From Auriscalpium vulgare (lineage: Eukaryota > Basidiomycota > Agaricomycetes > Russulales > Auriscalpiaceae): 64,000 bases of DNA. Below, piece after piece: positions 32,585-44,120 of the stretch. The translations under genes were made by a program, and so were the position numbers. The notes beneath the pieces were generated by a model, which saw nothing but the letters and a program-made list of their open reading frames with translations, ran no database searches and was not told the origin of the DNA. Position 1 is the stretch's first letter, and every line of letters starts with the position of its first letter. The stretch lies in contig JAHBBC010000038.1 in NCBI GenBank assembly GCA_019915015.1, positions 231,255 to 295,254 on the forward strand. The letters are read 5' to 3'.

Positions 32585-33660
32585 ATGGGTAATGATGGAG
32601 GAAGTATCCCCGACCGCCGCGACTTGGTCCGCAGCAAGCCCAAAGCAGAGCAAGCAGACAAAGCCAACCAGGTCCGCGCGAGGTGGTTCTTCTGCGCTCT
32701 CTCCAAGGTGCGTGCCGCTTATCCTCTTCTCCAGCGTGAGCTGATGAACGAACACAGCGGCCGCTGCAGGAACCTATCGTCTCGTGCGACCTTGGGAAGC
32801 TCTACAACAAAGAGGCGATCATAGAGTTCCTGCTAGATCGGACGGCCTTTGGCGATGGCGAGGAGATTTGCGGGCATATACGCTCGCTCAAGGTGCGTGT
32901 TTTGTCATCCCATTTGATCTTTGAAATGCTAATGACAGTTCCAGGACGTGAAGACTTTGACGCTGGTTACAAACACCGCGCCCAAAGCCGGCGTGTCGGA
33001 CGTTGACACGGACCGCGCAGTATACGTCTGTCCCCTCACGTTCAAGGGGATGTCTGGCGGCCTTCCCTTTGTCTACCTCGCTACTTGCGGCTGCGTCTTT
33101 TCGCACGCCGGCCTGAAGGCCGTGCTATCCTCGGCCAGCCCATCACCCCCACCAGACGCTCCCGCCAAGGGCAAGGAAAAGGAGCATGCGGACGGTCCCG
33201 CGCCGACGGAGTTCGACATCTGCCCGCAGTGCGCGAAGAAGTTCGATCGCGCAGAGGACGTGCGCGCGCTCAATCCCGCGCTGGAAGAGGAAGAGCGCAT
33301 GCGCGCGGCGATGGAGCGACGGCGCGCGAAGCCGAAGGGCAAGAAGCGTAAAGCGGCCGTGGGCGCGGGTGAGGCGGACGAAGGTGCTCCGCCAACGAAG
33401 AAGAAGGTGGTGCCCGCCGCGTCAGCCCCCGCGCCGCATTCGGGGGTGCCTGCAGCGAGCCGGGCGGTGGCGAGCAGTCTCGCGATGGAGGAGGCCAAGC
33501 GCAAGGCGCAGATGAGCGATGCTGTCAAGTCGCTCTATGCGTCGAAGGACGGACCGAAGCGCAAGGAGACGTTTATGACGATGGGCACGTTCACCAGGGT
33601 GAGTGCTGTGTTTCTGGCGAGATCGCACTGTGCTGATGAATTTCACCCTAGTACGCCTGA
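32585..33660 (+). CDS. RTF2: Replication termination factor 2 (Rtf2)
   Basis: Four exons: 32,585-32,707, 32,758-32,892, 32,945-33,598 and 33,652-33,660; the last encodes only YA and the stop. MGNDGGSIPDRRDLV is the typical Rtf2 start. The degenerate RING/U-box follows: EPIVSCDLGKLYNKEA, YVCPLTFKGMSG, TCGCVFSHAGLK and CPQCAKKF. The C-terminal half is basic and Lys/Ala-rich. In fission yeast Rtf2 stabilises forks at programmed barriers and affects splicing. The gene is head to head with MED21 (184 bases apart). Confidence 0.92.
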
Positions 33661-34251
33661 GGTTTGTGTGTTTGCCTAGTTGGACGATTGTATTGTATTC
33701 AAGATGCTTTGTATGTATCGCAAGAAGATAGAGCTGAGTATATGGCGCTCGAAGTGCCGCAATATTATTTCGCGCGTGACTGCATGGCGCGAGAAATTCG
33801 CGATACACAGGAAAACACGATACACGTCGAAGCTATAGGATGCGTTCTGCATAAGTGCTCGCTTCGAACTTCAAGTCCTCTAAGGGCCCCAGGTCAGACG
33901 TCTTCATTTTGCGCATCGATCGCTTAATTGTCCGTAATTTACTGAATTCTGACCACGCAACCTCCTCGCAGTTCACCTTCGCCCCTAGCGACGCACCAGC
34001 GCGACATAAAATCAGAGTCGTTATTGGTGATTAGATACATCCGGCAATTCACTCGCGCGATGCTCGCGGGCATCCACATCTCTTCTCCGTCCTCGTCCTG
34101 ATAGTGATGCCGCGCGGACGCGTACGCCCCTCATCCAGGGGCCGCCTTCTCGGCACGCGATCGCTCTGTCAATCGCGACTGTATAAATACTCCCCCACTC
34201 GCTCGCCATTGTCGATCCTCCTCACCCAGCTGGACACAAGTCAACCCTCAC
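33661..34251. other. Intergenic
   Basis: 590 bases with no gene recognised. A tataaatact motif at about 34,180 lies 70 bases before the next start and is a plausible TATA box for the aldo-keto reductase gene. Confidence 0.45.
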
Positions 34252-35865
34252 ATGAGCAACTTCAAAACAGTGAAGCTCGGCGGAACTGACGAGATCGTCG
34301 CGAAGACTGCGGTACGCTCCTTCTTCTACATTGCTGCCGCATCGACCTCATTCGCGCGCACCTTAGCATGGCCTGATGATGATGACGTACGCGTTACCTT
34401 CTCTGAATGTCGGACTATCTGACTGAATCCGTGACTTAGCTGGATCCCGACGCCCGTCCCCGACGAGGCGGCATTCGCTGCGATCAAGGCCGGCATCGAC
34501 AGTGTCCCGCCTGGTGTGAAGATGATCCTCAATAGCAGTGCGCTTTATTAAAACCGCCCCAGTGCTTTCATACTTACGCGCTTTGCAGGCGAGTTTTACG
34601 CGCAAGATCTCTCCACCCTCAACCTGGAGCTTGTCGCCCGCTTCTTCGAGAAGTACCCGTCTTATGTCGATAAGGCGTTTCTGTCGGTAAAGGTGGGTGG
34701 TGTAGACTCTGCCCGGGCTACGTATGGTTTGATGGACAACGCATGCTGGATTCAGGGAGGTATCAAGGAGCACCAGCTGGTGCCGGATAACTCGTACGTA
34801 CCACTCCATTTGTCTTCCATTCGTTTGATTGAAGGCATGCCTACTTTCTACTATTCCGCCTACCCCATCCAGCCCAGAAAACCTCCGCCGCTCCGTCACC
34901 GCCATTCTTACCGCGCTCCGCGGCACCAAGTCGCTCGACCTCTTTGAGCCCGCGCGCGTCGACCGTGCCTACCCAATCGAGGATACCGTAGGTGTCCTCC
35001 AGGGGTTCATCAAGGAAGGCCTGTTCAAGTACATCGGCTTGTCTGAGGTGAGCGCCACGACGGTGCGGCGCGCGGCAAAGGTTGCCCCGATCACAGCGGT
35101 CGAGATAGAGGTCAGCCCGTGGTCGTATATGCAGGAAACGAAGGACGGTATGTGGCGACGTCTACTCTGACGGCGTCCGTGTGTTTACATGACTTAAAAC
35201 GTGCGCATGCAGTCATTTCGACGTGCGAGGAGCTTGGCATCTCTGTTGTCGCGTACTCGTATGTCCCTACGCTCATCAACATAACGCGGCTTGACTCTGA
35301 TGTCCTTCCCAGTCCGCTTGGCCGCGGCATGCTCACCGGCGCGGTCAACCCCGAGAACCTCGAAGGTCCTCCCTCCCTCTTGTCCTCTACGAATCCTGTC
35401 ATTGACTTCATATCCACTCTAGACGGCGACCTGCGTAAGCGCTTCACGCGCTTCCAGCCCGAGGTACGGCACCCGCATACGACAGACATTTTGTTCTGGG
35501 GCTGATAGAACCGAACTCTTCCAGAACTGGAAGCACAACGTCACGGTCGTCGACGCACTGACGGCCGTCGCCGCCAAGAAGGGCATTACGACAGCGCAGC
35601 TGAGCATTGCGTGGGTCGCGGCGCGAGGCGCGCATGTCATCCCGCTGCCGGGGTCGTCGTGCGTACCCCTTTCTGCCCTGGATTCTTACCGCGTAATCTG
35701 AGGAGTTGCAGGAATCCCAAGCGCACTCTCGAGAACATCGCAGGTGGCAATGTGGCGCTGTCCGAAGCAGACCTCGCTGAGATCGACGCGGTGCTCGCAC
35801 AAAACACCGTTAAGGGCGGGCGGTCCATCGACGAGTTGGAGTCGCACATGAATCTGTGGGGCTGA
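34252..35865 (+). CDS. Aldo-keto reductase, pyridoxal reductase-like
   Basis: About nine short exons, beginning 34,252-34,311 and 34,367-34,386. The protein reads [32 protein letters not shown], then [23 protein letters not shown] with the catalytic Tyr, AFLSVKGG with the catalytic Lys, [10 protein letters not shown] where the His normally sits (Glu-Pro here, as in the AKR8-type pyridoxal reductases), [49 protein letters not shown] and a C-terminal [19 protein letters not shown]. These fit an NADPH-dependent (beta/alpha)8 reductase of the Plr1 type in vitamin B6 metabolism. Substrate is inferred from resemblance only. Confidence 0.85.
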
Positions 35866-35936
35866 AGGGTCTCGAATGACGGCTTCTCAGAGTTGCGCGC
35901 GCAACAATATAGGAAATTTGTGAAGGTAGTGTCCGT

Positions 35937-36395
35937 TCAATACGACGGATTCATCTTGAGAATGAGAGACGGAAGCGCCAAGTCCAACCTATGCAAGAAG
36001 TGATTCAGCCTCCGACACAGACCAGCCACGGTCAGGTCGTTCGCTCCTCCCATGGCTTGCTCTGCCCTCGCGACCAGTGCCTCGCGCATGTCCTCCACGG
36101 ACAGGTCAGTGTCTCGATGCTCTGACGCACAGGGTGCTGTGGTGGGGCCGCCGTCAGCGGGCCTCCGGGTCCGTGCCATGCGCGCCGGCAGCCTGCCCCG
36201 CCAAGGTGTTGCAGAATTTCCAGGCTCACCCATTAGTGTCGACGAGCCTAAGCTCCCGCAATTGTGGCAAGTATAGGTGGGGCAGTCGTTCGGGAGATGC
36301 GCGATGAGATGTGTATGATAGTCCGTGGTCATGCCGCCGCTAATCATCTTGACGACCGGCGATGAAGCAGAGAATGACGGCCACGTAATTCTCAC
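35937..36395 (-). CDS. Hypothetical ORF, 152 codons
   Basis: An uninterrupted frame with ATG in the gap between two convergent genes. It contains a CHNCG motif in the middle and a leucine-rich C-terminus (LCRRLNHFLHRLDLALPSLIL). No domain was recognised. It may be a lineage-specific gene or chance; codon use gives no decisive sign. Confidence 0.25.
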   Translation of the reverse strand: MRITWPSFSASSPVVKMISGGMTTDYHTHLIAHLPNDCPTYTCHNCGSLGSSTLMGEPGNSATPWRGRLPARMARTRRPADGGPTTAPCASEHRDTDLSVEDMREALVARAEQAMGGANDLTVAGLCRRLNHFLHRLDLALPSLILKMNPSY

Positions 36396-36422
36396 ACCAT
36401 ATCATTCATCCCAAAATATTCT

Positions 36423-38567
36423 CTAGAGAGGCTCCTTCGCTAGCCACCTATTGATGAGTGCCAACGCTTGCTTCGGCTTATCATACGGCACCTACACCGG
36501 CAGTCGTCAGCCCCAAGAGCTCTCCACTGCCATGTGAAGCTCACCATATGACCCGCCGCATCGACCGTCGCAAACGTGAGCCCCGCCGCGCTGCGCGTCT
36601 TGCCCGCGACCGCGCCGTCGACCTCCCACGCGCGCAATGGCGCGCGCCCGAATGCATCCTTCCCGCTCCAGTCCATGTCCAGCGTCCATTGCTCGTTACC
36701 TACCCAGTTGCAGATCCAGTCGTACGTGCCGACGTAGATGAGCACGGCCACACCCCGCTCGAGGAGGCCCTCGACGTAGTCGACGGACGGCCGCAGGTCA
36801 TCCGCGGACTGCAGAAACGCGCTGAAGACGGAGTCCGAGCAGGAGGCGAACCCGCGCACGTGCGGGTCGACTCCGAGCGCGTCAAGCACGTCGGGGCGGT
36901 TAAGGTACTCCACGATCGAGCTGAATCGCAAGCGTTTCCATCAGATGCTGAAAAGCAATCGGGGGCATGAACGCACTTTGTAACGGGATAGCACAGCGCG
37001 TCGGGATCTTCGCAGCTCTTGCTGATGTCGTAGGGGTTGCCGCCTGCCAAGAACGTTGTAGATGTGCTCCCAAGTCAGAATTATGCACGCACCTGTAAGT
37101 TCGTACGGCCCGAGAAGCTCGGTTTCACAAAACGCGTTGGCAGCATGACAGCTCATTGAATCGAATTGGTCAACGCATGCGGTCTTGTACCATTTCTGAC
37201 AGCGAGGTAGCTGGGAGCGGGCAATCAGGTCAAGCTAGGCTCATGGATTGCGGATGATTTACTGCTTTCTCCATGCGGACGCAGGTGCTGCCATAAGTTG
37301 GATGGTTAGGTTGAATATCGGCAATGTGCAGATCAGTTCGGCCTACCTGATGTCCAGAACCGGAGGCAGAGATGCGGGTGTGCATGTCATGGCGTGGAAC
37401 GATGGTAGCATAGCGGCAGGGTCGGTAAAACCATTACCTGGACAGGGTGAGCAAGGTATCTGTTTTCTGTCTCATCAGCATGTACCTATGATAGCAGAGG
37501 TCAGGTTGATGGGTGTCCCGCCCACAGCGGTGAGGAGCGCATTTTGGTCGTAAACCGCGGCTGCGAATAGAGGAATGTAGCGGCCCTGCAATATCTTTGA
37601 TCAAGAACGAAGATAAGTGGGAGTGGAAACGGACGAACACCGTAGGACTCTCCGGCCAAGTGTAGGGATCTGCCCTTGAACGAGGAGAAATTTTCGAAGA
37701 AAATGGCTATGAAGGCGGCAATGTCATCGGCGGCTTCCTCCGTCGTGCCCTAGTAGAAACATGATGTGAACGAGTCGATTCTGTAGTAAGGCAAGTGCAC
37801 GTACGACGGTGATGCCATGCTCGGCGTATGAGTAACCAACGCCCACGGGCTGGTCGACAAAGAAGACGTTGGCGTTAGAGTTCCACGATTCGGGGTGAAA
37901 TTTTGGGCCTTCCGTCGCATTCACAACTCTGCAAGGGCCTAGAAAATGGGTGTAAGAGGGTCGAAGAATGAATGTCGCGTGAAGGGACGCACCGAGCTCC
38001 ATGTAGAGACCGAGCTGCGAAGAGCATCCCGGACCTGCCGGGCAGTTCAGATTCCAAGCACCGTGGCAGCACACACAAGGACGCACCTCCATTCGTCCAA
38101 AAGAGCACATCGTCCTTGTCTGGGTTGCTTCGGCTCTCGAAAAAGTAGAAGAATAGATGTTTCGCGTCGACATCGATGTAACCGGTGTACGAACTGGGTT
38201 CCCATCGTTAGTGTTCGCCTACAAGAAGACAACGACATGCGCACTTGACTGTGGTGTCGCAGAAGTCGGTAGACTGCTTGATGCGCACACTGTGACGCGT
38301 GAAGAGCGGGTGCGTCAACGTCGTGTACGCGTCGGGCCTGACCGCGCTGAGAGAGCCAACAGGATTGAATTCCGGGGTCGAGAGCGCGCTCGGGCATTCA
38401 TATGGTGGATATAGCTCGCCCCCGGGCCATACTGCGATAGGGTCTTGGACTGGCAATATCCCGGCGGGCCATACTGGGATGGGGTCTTGAACTGGCAATA
38501 TCTCGCTGACGCTGTACGCGGCTCCCACTTGGGCGATGCCCAGGAGCAGGGCCGTAGTTGCCAGCAT
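36423..38567 (-). CDS. Serine carboxypeptidase (S10, carboxypeptidase Y-like)
   Basis: A multi-exon gene with a signal peptide [18 protein letters not shown]. The oxyanion motif is [11 protein letters not shown] (near 38,040); the catalytic Ser is in GESYGVRYIP (near 37,660; most relatives have GESYGGHY), the Asp in [11 protein letters not shown] (near 36,720) and the His in DAAGHMVPY (near 36,550). Cysteines typical of the family are present ([15 protein letters not shown]). It removes C-terminal residues from peptides in the vacuole or outside the cell. A direct repeat near the N-terminus duplicates [11 protein letters not shown]. An upstream in-frame ATG near 38,606 was not chosen because MLATTALLL makes a better signal peptide. 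Confidence 0.88.
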
Positions 38568-38926
38568 GTCGAAAGTTAGACAGAGGGGTCTGAAAATTGC
38601 GAGCAATTCGAGAGCACAATGCCTTTAGTTATGGATCGTGGGGCCTTGGCGGCAGCGAGTGTGAGAAGAGCGCAGCCGCGGGCTCGGTTTCCCAGGTCCA
38701 CATGTACGCACTCCCGCTTCTTATGTTACATGCACACAACAGCAATGTACATGGTCTACAAGGTAACGAGTCTATATCAAGTCAATGCACCCGCTTCATG
38801 AAAGGACTACGGCCTCAGAACCTGTACAGAAATCTACAAACGATGTCAGTTTTGACTGCCAGTGTAGACTGACGACCGATACCTTTTTATCGATGGGTCC
38901 TTATTAGTATGTTACGCCAAAAATAT
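38568..38926. other. Intergenic
   Basis: 359 bases between the Old Yellow Enzyme 3' end and the carboxypeptidase start. Nothing recognised. Confidence 0.45.
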
Positions 38927-40197
38927 CTAAACAGAAGCGAAAGGGTAGTCGATATAGCCAGCGGGGCCCGGGCTATAGAACGTCGATTCGTCGCCCTCGT
39001 TCAGAGGCAAATCCTCCCGCAGACGGTGGACAAGGTCGGGCTGCACGATCGCGTCAGCAGTGATCCTTCCGGAAAACGAAGAAGAGGCCGTACATTCGCC
39101 AAGAATGCCCTGCCGTAGCCAACGAGGCAGCCTGTCCCCTCCGCGGCAGCGATACCCGACTCGCGCGTGTACCTTCCCGTTGTGATGATACGCCGATCGC
39201 CCCAGATCGCGCGTATGAAGGCATTTGACTCGCCCGCCACTGGGTCGCCCTCGTGTGACACGAATCCGTCGACGCGCGGCTCGACGATGTGGACATACGA
39301 GAGATCTGGATGGGCGGTCCGTATGCCCGTCAGAAGCTGCGCGTATGTAGGGATCGGGTCGTCCATGCGCTCGCCTGTACAACGCACATACGGGCTGTGA
39401 GGAGAGATGTCGTGTAATTGGAGGAAAGGCGTACGCTGAAAGTTCGACCAGGGACTGACGCGGATGGCGGTCTTTTTGGCGCCAACAGCGGCCACGACGG
39501 CCGCGAGCACCTCCAACGGGAAGCGCACTCGGTTTTCCATCGAGCCGCCGTAGGCGTCGGTGCGATCGTTGGTCATGGTGTGCAAGAACTGGTCGAGGAG
39601 GTACCCGTTCGCCGCGTGGACCTCCACGCCGTCGAACCCCGCCTGATGCACCGCGTTGCGCGCAGCGGTCGCGTACAGCTCGACGAGCTCGCGCATTTCC
39701 TCGATGCTCATCGGCCGCGGGGGTGTCGGGCCGTGTCCATCGAAAGGCACGCTGCCTGCAGCGACGTAAGGATAGCCCTCGGCTTGCAGCACAGACGGGT
39801 CGGCGCCGGCGCCGACGGTCCACAGCTGCATGTAGATGTAAGAACCCTTGGCGTGCACGGCGTCGACGATCTGCCACAAGACGCAGCGGTCAGCAAGAAA
39901 ACGATGAGGAGCCTGCCATGCTGCACGTACAGTCTTCCAGCCTGCGATCTGTTCGTCGGACCAGATACCAGGGATGTTGTTGGTGCCTCCTGCTTGTGGG
40001 GCGATGAAGGTCCCCTCGGTGATGATGAGCGTACCCGGGGCGGCGGCGCGCTGGGCGTAGTACTCGAGGTTCATGGGGCCCACAGCGTGCTTGTCGTCGG
40101 CCCTAAAGCGTGTAAGGGGTGCCATCACGATGCGGTGATGCAAAGTGATGTCCCCCAAGGCGACGGGTTGGAAAAGAGCAGGGGTGGAGGCGGACAT
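38927..40197 (-). CDS. Old Yellow Enzyme family NADH:flavin oxidoreductase
   Basis: ATG 40,197 (MSASTPALFQPVALGD). The FMN barrel shows LHHRIVMAPLTRFRA, EYYAQRA, GTLIITEGTF, the QLW motif, FDGVEVHAANGYLLDQF (His/Asn pair that binds the substrate carbonyl), TDAYGGSMENR, and GRAFLAN then PDLVHRLREDLPLN. Introns include GTACGT...GTGGCAG after GWKT and a 51-nt intron after AFLAN; without the latter the C-terminus falls out of frame. It ends TFYSPGPAGYIDYPFASV, a typical fungal OYE tail. It reduces activated C=C bonds with NADPH and FMN; the natural substrate is unknown. After QLW the sequence is TVGAGADP, where many relatives have an Arg or Trp. Confidence 0.93.
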
Positions 40198-41134
40198 GGG
40201 GCAGCTATGGGCGGGGGGAAGAGGCGGGAAGCGAAACCCTTGTATGTTTTTATCCGCATTCCCATGCACGTAATGGATAAGGGAGCGGCAGAACATGTCT
40301 CTCGGTTGGCAAGGCTTTCAGCGATGGATTTGTTTGAGACAGCCGAGATGGATATTGTCGTAACATCCAAGGTTCTTGACATCGACGCACTTCTAGCGAG
40401 AACGAAGCTGATGCAGCTGGCGCCTGAAGGAGCACCCAAAAGTCGCCCTGGTGAGCGAAGGGTAGAGAGAAGGTCACTCACCAATCAGCGTGGACTGGTC
40501 AGAGCATGCAGCAAACATTCCGTAGATGTACTGGCGTTGCTGCACGGATGGTCGGCAGTCTCGCGAGTACTCACTATATGACAAGGAACCGGTCCAGGGC
40601 TATCTGCGCGTCTGTGAGGAAGAGAATCAAAAGAAGGAGTGTATGGGCGATCGATCCACGAGGACGTTGACAGTTGTGTGGCGCCGAAGTGTTCCTACAA
40701 CGGCAGATTGGAGGGTCCCAGATATTGGTGTTGCGCTCTGGTACACGGCAGCGTAGGTGCCTGATTTTCTGAATGAATGAATCTTACCGTAACACTGGCC
40801 ATGCGTGTGCAGGGCCCTTTCTGATGCTCGCAGACTGCCGTCTTCACATACTGGAAGCTGCAGAAAAAACTGGGATGATTACGTGGAATGCTTGCGGCCT
40901 CCGACCTTGCGACGCTGCTGCGACGCTGACCGCATTTCGGCGGCAGCTATAGCGCTGCGGCGGCCTGCCAGCGCAGAACACTGGCAGTGATAGTGCAGTC
41001 GACGTCGTTGAGCGCGTCGTCACATCGCGGACTCGCGTGACGTCAACGCGTCCGGCGCGCTCTGGGCGCCGCGGCGGCCGCCACCGCCGCCGCTGTTCGA
41101 CCGTTTTGTCCCTCCACCACCACCGTCTCTCTCC
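40198..41134. other. Intergenic
   Basis: 937 bases between divergent genes. Open frames here (for example 40,526-40,756) show no domain. A GC-rich, GTC/CCG-repetitive stretch at 41,050-41,120 precedes the CNNM gene start. Confidence 0.45.
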
Positions 41135-43240
41135 ATGACCACCGTCCTCGCCCTCCTTTCACTGCTCGCATCCGCTGCATCTGCCACACCGTTCGCCAAT
41201 GGCGTCGCAGCACTCGACGAGGAGAAAGGAGAGCCAGCAACCGCGGGCGCGTTCTGGTGGAAGCTCTTCATCAGCGTCTTCCTGGTGCTTCTCGGCGGTG
41301 TTTTCGCAGGGCGAGTTCCTCATCGCTGCGCGTCCAGGCAGTCGCTGATCTTTGCATAGCCTGACGCTCGGTCTCATGGGGCTGGACGAGCTTCATCTAC
41401 GCGTCTTGTCCACGTCCTCGGAAGACCCGACAGACCGTAAAAACGCTCAGAAAGGTTCTTCACGTCCGTCGACAAACGCTTGGACAGTTTCTGACTGTCT
41501 ACGCTGCAGTGCTGAAGCTGTTGAACAGGGGCCGCCATTGGGTTCTAGTCGTGCGTACACATCCTCTTGATGTCCGTCTCATGTGTGACGCCGCTTTTTA
41601 GGTTCTTTTGCTTGGCAATGTGGTATGCGGCACCTCACGAGAGCTTAGCAAGAACCGTTCGCTGATGCTCTCACAAGATCGTGAACGAAAGCTTGCCCAT
41701 ATTCCTTGACAGCGCGGTTCGTATCCTCTACGCGTTTCACTGCGTCAATCTTATGCTTCTTTCAGCTCGGCGGAGGCGTAGCTGCGGTGGTCATCTCCAC
41801 CACGATGATAGGTGCGTACTACGCCCCGCGTATACTCTGCGAAGCGATCGTTGACGACGCACATAGTCATCTTCGGGTACCGTGTCTCGCACAGAACTAC
41901 AAGCTGACAATCGCGATTGACTCTGGAAATTCCCTTCTAGCGAGTGAGTTCAGCTACTCTTATCCATGAGCGGTGTTTATTGAAGCGTGCTGCAGAATCA
42001 TCCCTCAAGCTGTGAGCGTCCGCTATGGCTTATCCATTGGCGCCGCATGCGCCCCCATCGTGCTCGGCTTCATGTATCTATTTGGTGCGTTTGTCATATC
42101 TCACACCACACTCAGAGGGTTGCTCACTTTGCCGCGCTTCAGCTCCCATTGCTTGGCCCATAGCGAAGCTCCTAGATCGCATCCTCGGCGCAAGTGAGGC
42201 GCACACCTACAAAAAGGCGGAGCTCAAGTCGTTCCTGCAGTTCCACCGCCACGGTGAGGAACCGCTGCGCGACGACGAGATCAGCATCCTCAATGGCGTT
42301 CTTGAGTTGAACACGAAGAGCGTCGAAGCTATCATGACGCCCATGAAGGTTTGTTCTGCGCTCCTGTCATGCTTCGTACGACTCACTAGTGCAAACTTTG
42401 CGTTCTCGTGCACAGGACGTTGTGACCCTCAGCTCCGATACGATCCTCGATTCCAAAACTGTTGAAAACATGTACGTGCACTTCATAGGCGCGCCAACGT
42501 GCATATTCAATGATCTCACCGTGTCCCAACAGCTTGCTCAGCGGTTACTCGCGCTTCCCCGTGCACGAGGTCGGCCAGCCGCATTCGTTCCTGGGGCTTC
42601 TGCTCGTCAAGAAGATGCTCACCTACGACCCTTCTCAATGCTGGCCGGTGTCCAAGTTCAAACTCTCGATCCTTCCCGAGGCCAAGCCCAACATCAACTG
42701 CTTTCAGGCGCTTGACTACTTGTGGGTTCTCTCCCGCGCTCTTATTGCTCTTTCGGTTGAATTTTGCGGCAGCCAAACTGGGCGGGCACATCTGCTACTG
42801 ATCAGCAAGACCCCAGGCATCGCCGGGGGCGCGATCGGTGTCATCACGCTTGAAGGTGCGTCTGCATACATTTTTTGATCCTAGTTTTTGCTGACGACGC
42901 ACGCACCGCGCGTCAGATATCATCGAGGAGATCATATCCGAGGAGATTGTCGATGAGACAGACCGGTACGAGGACAACCAGAGCAAGAAGCGCGCAAAGC
43001 GCATGACTACGGCCGCTGTGATGCGCGGGTACGTCCATCGCGGAATCTTGCATTCGCTGGTCGCTAACTTGCGTGTGCCTGGGCAGCATTGTCGAGCGCG
43101 AGCGGCGCATGGACTCGACGAACGTCAGCGTGGGCGAGCAGACGCCGCTCATACCGGCGAGCCCGCCGCCGAGCCTCACGATCACGCAGAACGGGTCGAC
43201 GTATGGCACGATGGCGCTGAGCGAGTCACCGCGCTCATGA
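41135..43240 (+). CDS. MAM3: CNNM/Mam3-type membrane protein (DUF21 plus CBS pair)
   Basis: More than ten exons. A signal peptide (MTTVLALLSLLASAASA) precedes the DUF21 region: FWWKLFISVFLVLLGGVFAG, LTLGLMGLDELHLRVL, KLLNRGRHWVLVVLLLGNV, NESLPIFLDSA, AAVVISTTMIVIFGEIIPQ and FMYLFAPIAWPIAK. CBS domains follow: EAIMTPMKDVVTL, GYSRFPVHEVG, LLVKKMLTYDP, GVITLEDIIEEIISEEIVDETD, and an acidic/serine tail ending ALSESPRS. The family controls Mg2+/Mn2+ in yeast vacuoles and animal membranes. The first intron (41,311-41,359) needs a GC donor (GG|GCGAGT...ATAG) to keep the GVFAGLTLG motif. Confidence 0.9.
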
Positions 43241-43277
43241 CACACGCTGCCCGTGCTGTTATTTATCTGTTATTTCA

Positions 43278-43667
43278 ATGCATTGCTGCGAAGTTAATCC
43301 GATACTTTGTCGGTCCATTCGTCGGCTGCAGGGAGGTCCTCTTCTGGTCAACTACGTGTCCTCCTTCCACGTTTCTCCCTCGGTCGACTGTGACGATATA
43401 TTTTGCCCACCGGTGCCCACCCGCCTGCAGACGCGCAGATTGCGCTCGTATCTGGAGGACGAGTTAGATGAATGCAGACGCGCTCGCCCGTCGCTCTCCG
43501 AGGCCCACATCGACAACATCGTCGTCAGCTCACTGAAGCTGACTGAACAGAAGCGGGAGGAGCTGAAGAACATCGTGTGCGCGCAGAAACTCCAGGTTGA
43601 GAGGGTTCGCGAGCAGCTTGAGGCGCTTTTGGACTCAGGAAATGCCAATGACCCGTGCCGGATCTAA
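43278..43667 (+). CDS. Small coiled-coil protein, unrecognised
   Basis: A 129-codon frame. Only its second half looks like protein: RRLRSYLEDELDECRRARPSLSEAHIDNIVV, then a heptad-rich LTEQKREELKNIV ... QVERVREQLEALL to the stop at 43,667. The first half looks like intron or 5' UTR read through (ends in a CAG near 43,437 before ATTGCGCTC). It may be a short two-exon gene 3' of the CNNM gene. No family was recognised. Confidence 0.45.
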   Translation: MHCCEVNPILCRSIRRLQGGPLLVNYVSSFHVSPSVDCDDIFCPPVPTRLQTRRLRSYLEDELDECRRARPSLSEAHIDNIVVSSLKLTEQKREELKNIVCAQKLQVERVREQLEALLDSGNANDPCRI

Positions 43668-44120
43668 TGTACGACATTTCGTCCGCAAAATACCTACATA
43701 CCAAGTATCTCTACCTTACGGTTCGGCAGAATTCTTGTAATGAATCGGATTGTTGAAGCAGGATATATATTGAGTATCGGCGTTGGAGGACATGAGGTCG
43801 ACTAGTAGTGTACGTAGCAAAGGCTTATAGAGGGGTCGCACGACTACGCGATGATGAGGGCGAGGACATAGAGGGAGGCAAGCCTGAGGGCGTCGACATG
43901 GCGGAGCAGGTGAAAGAGCGGCGTGGTGAGTGCGGTTGTTGCTTTATATGCACGTAACCCGCAGACCTGTCTCTCTTATGGAACGCCTGTTGCGATGTGC
44001 CCGAGGACCCGAGATGCAGCCCGCGGTAGCGACAGACACGCACTATGTAGTGTTCTCATCGACGAGCTCCAGAGCTCACCGACCCGTAGATAGAATTAGA
44101 TGCTACAGCACACGATGCCA

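Noticed and set aside
39418..40581. 387-codon plus-strand ORF
   Set aside because: It lies antisense across the Old Yellow Enzyme exons and introns and has no protein-like features of its own. It is a shadow of a GC-rich gene.
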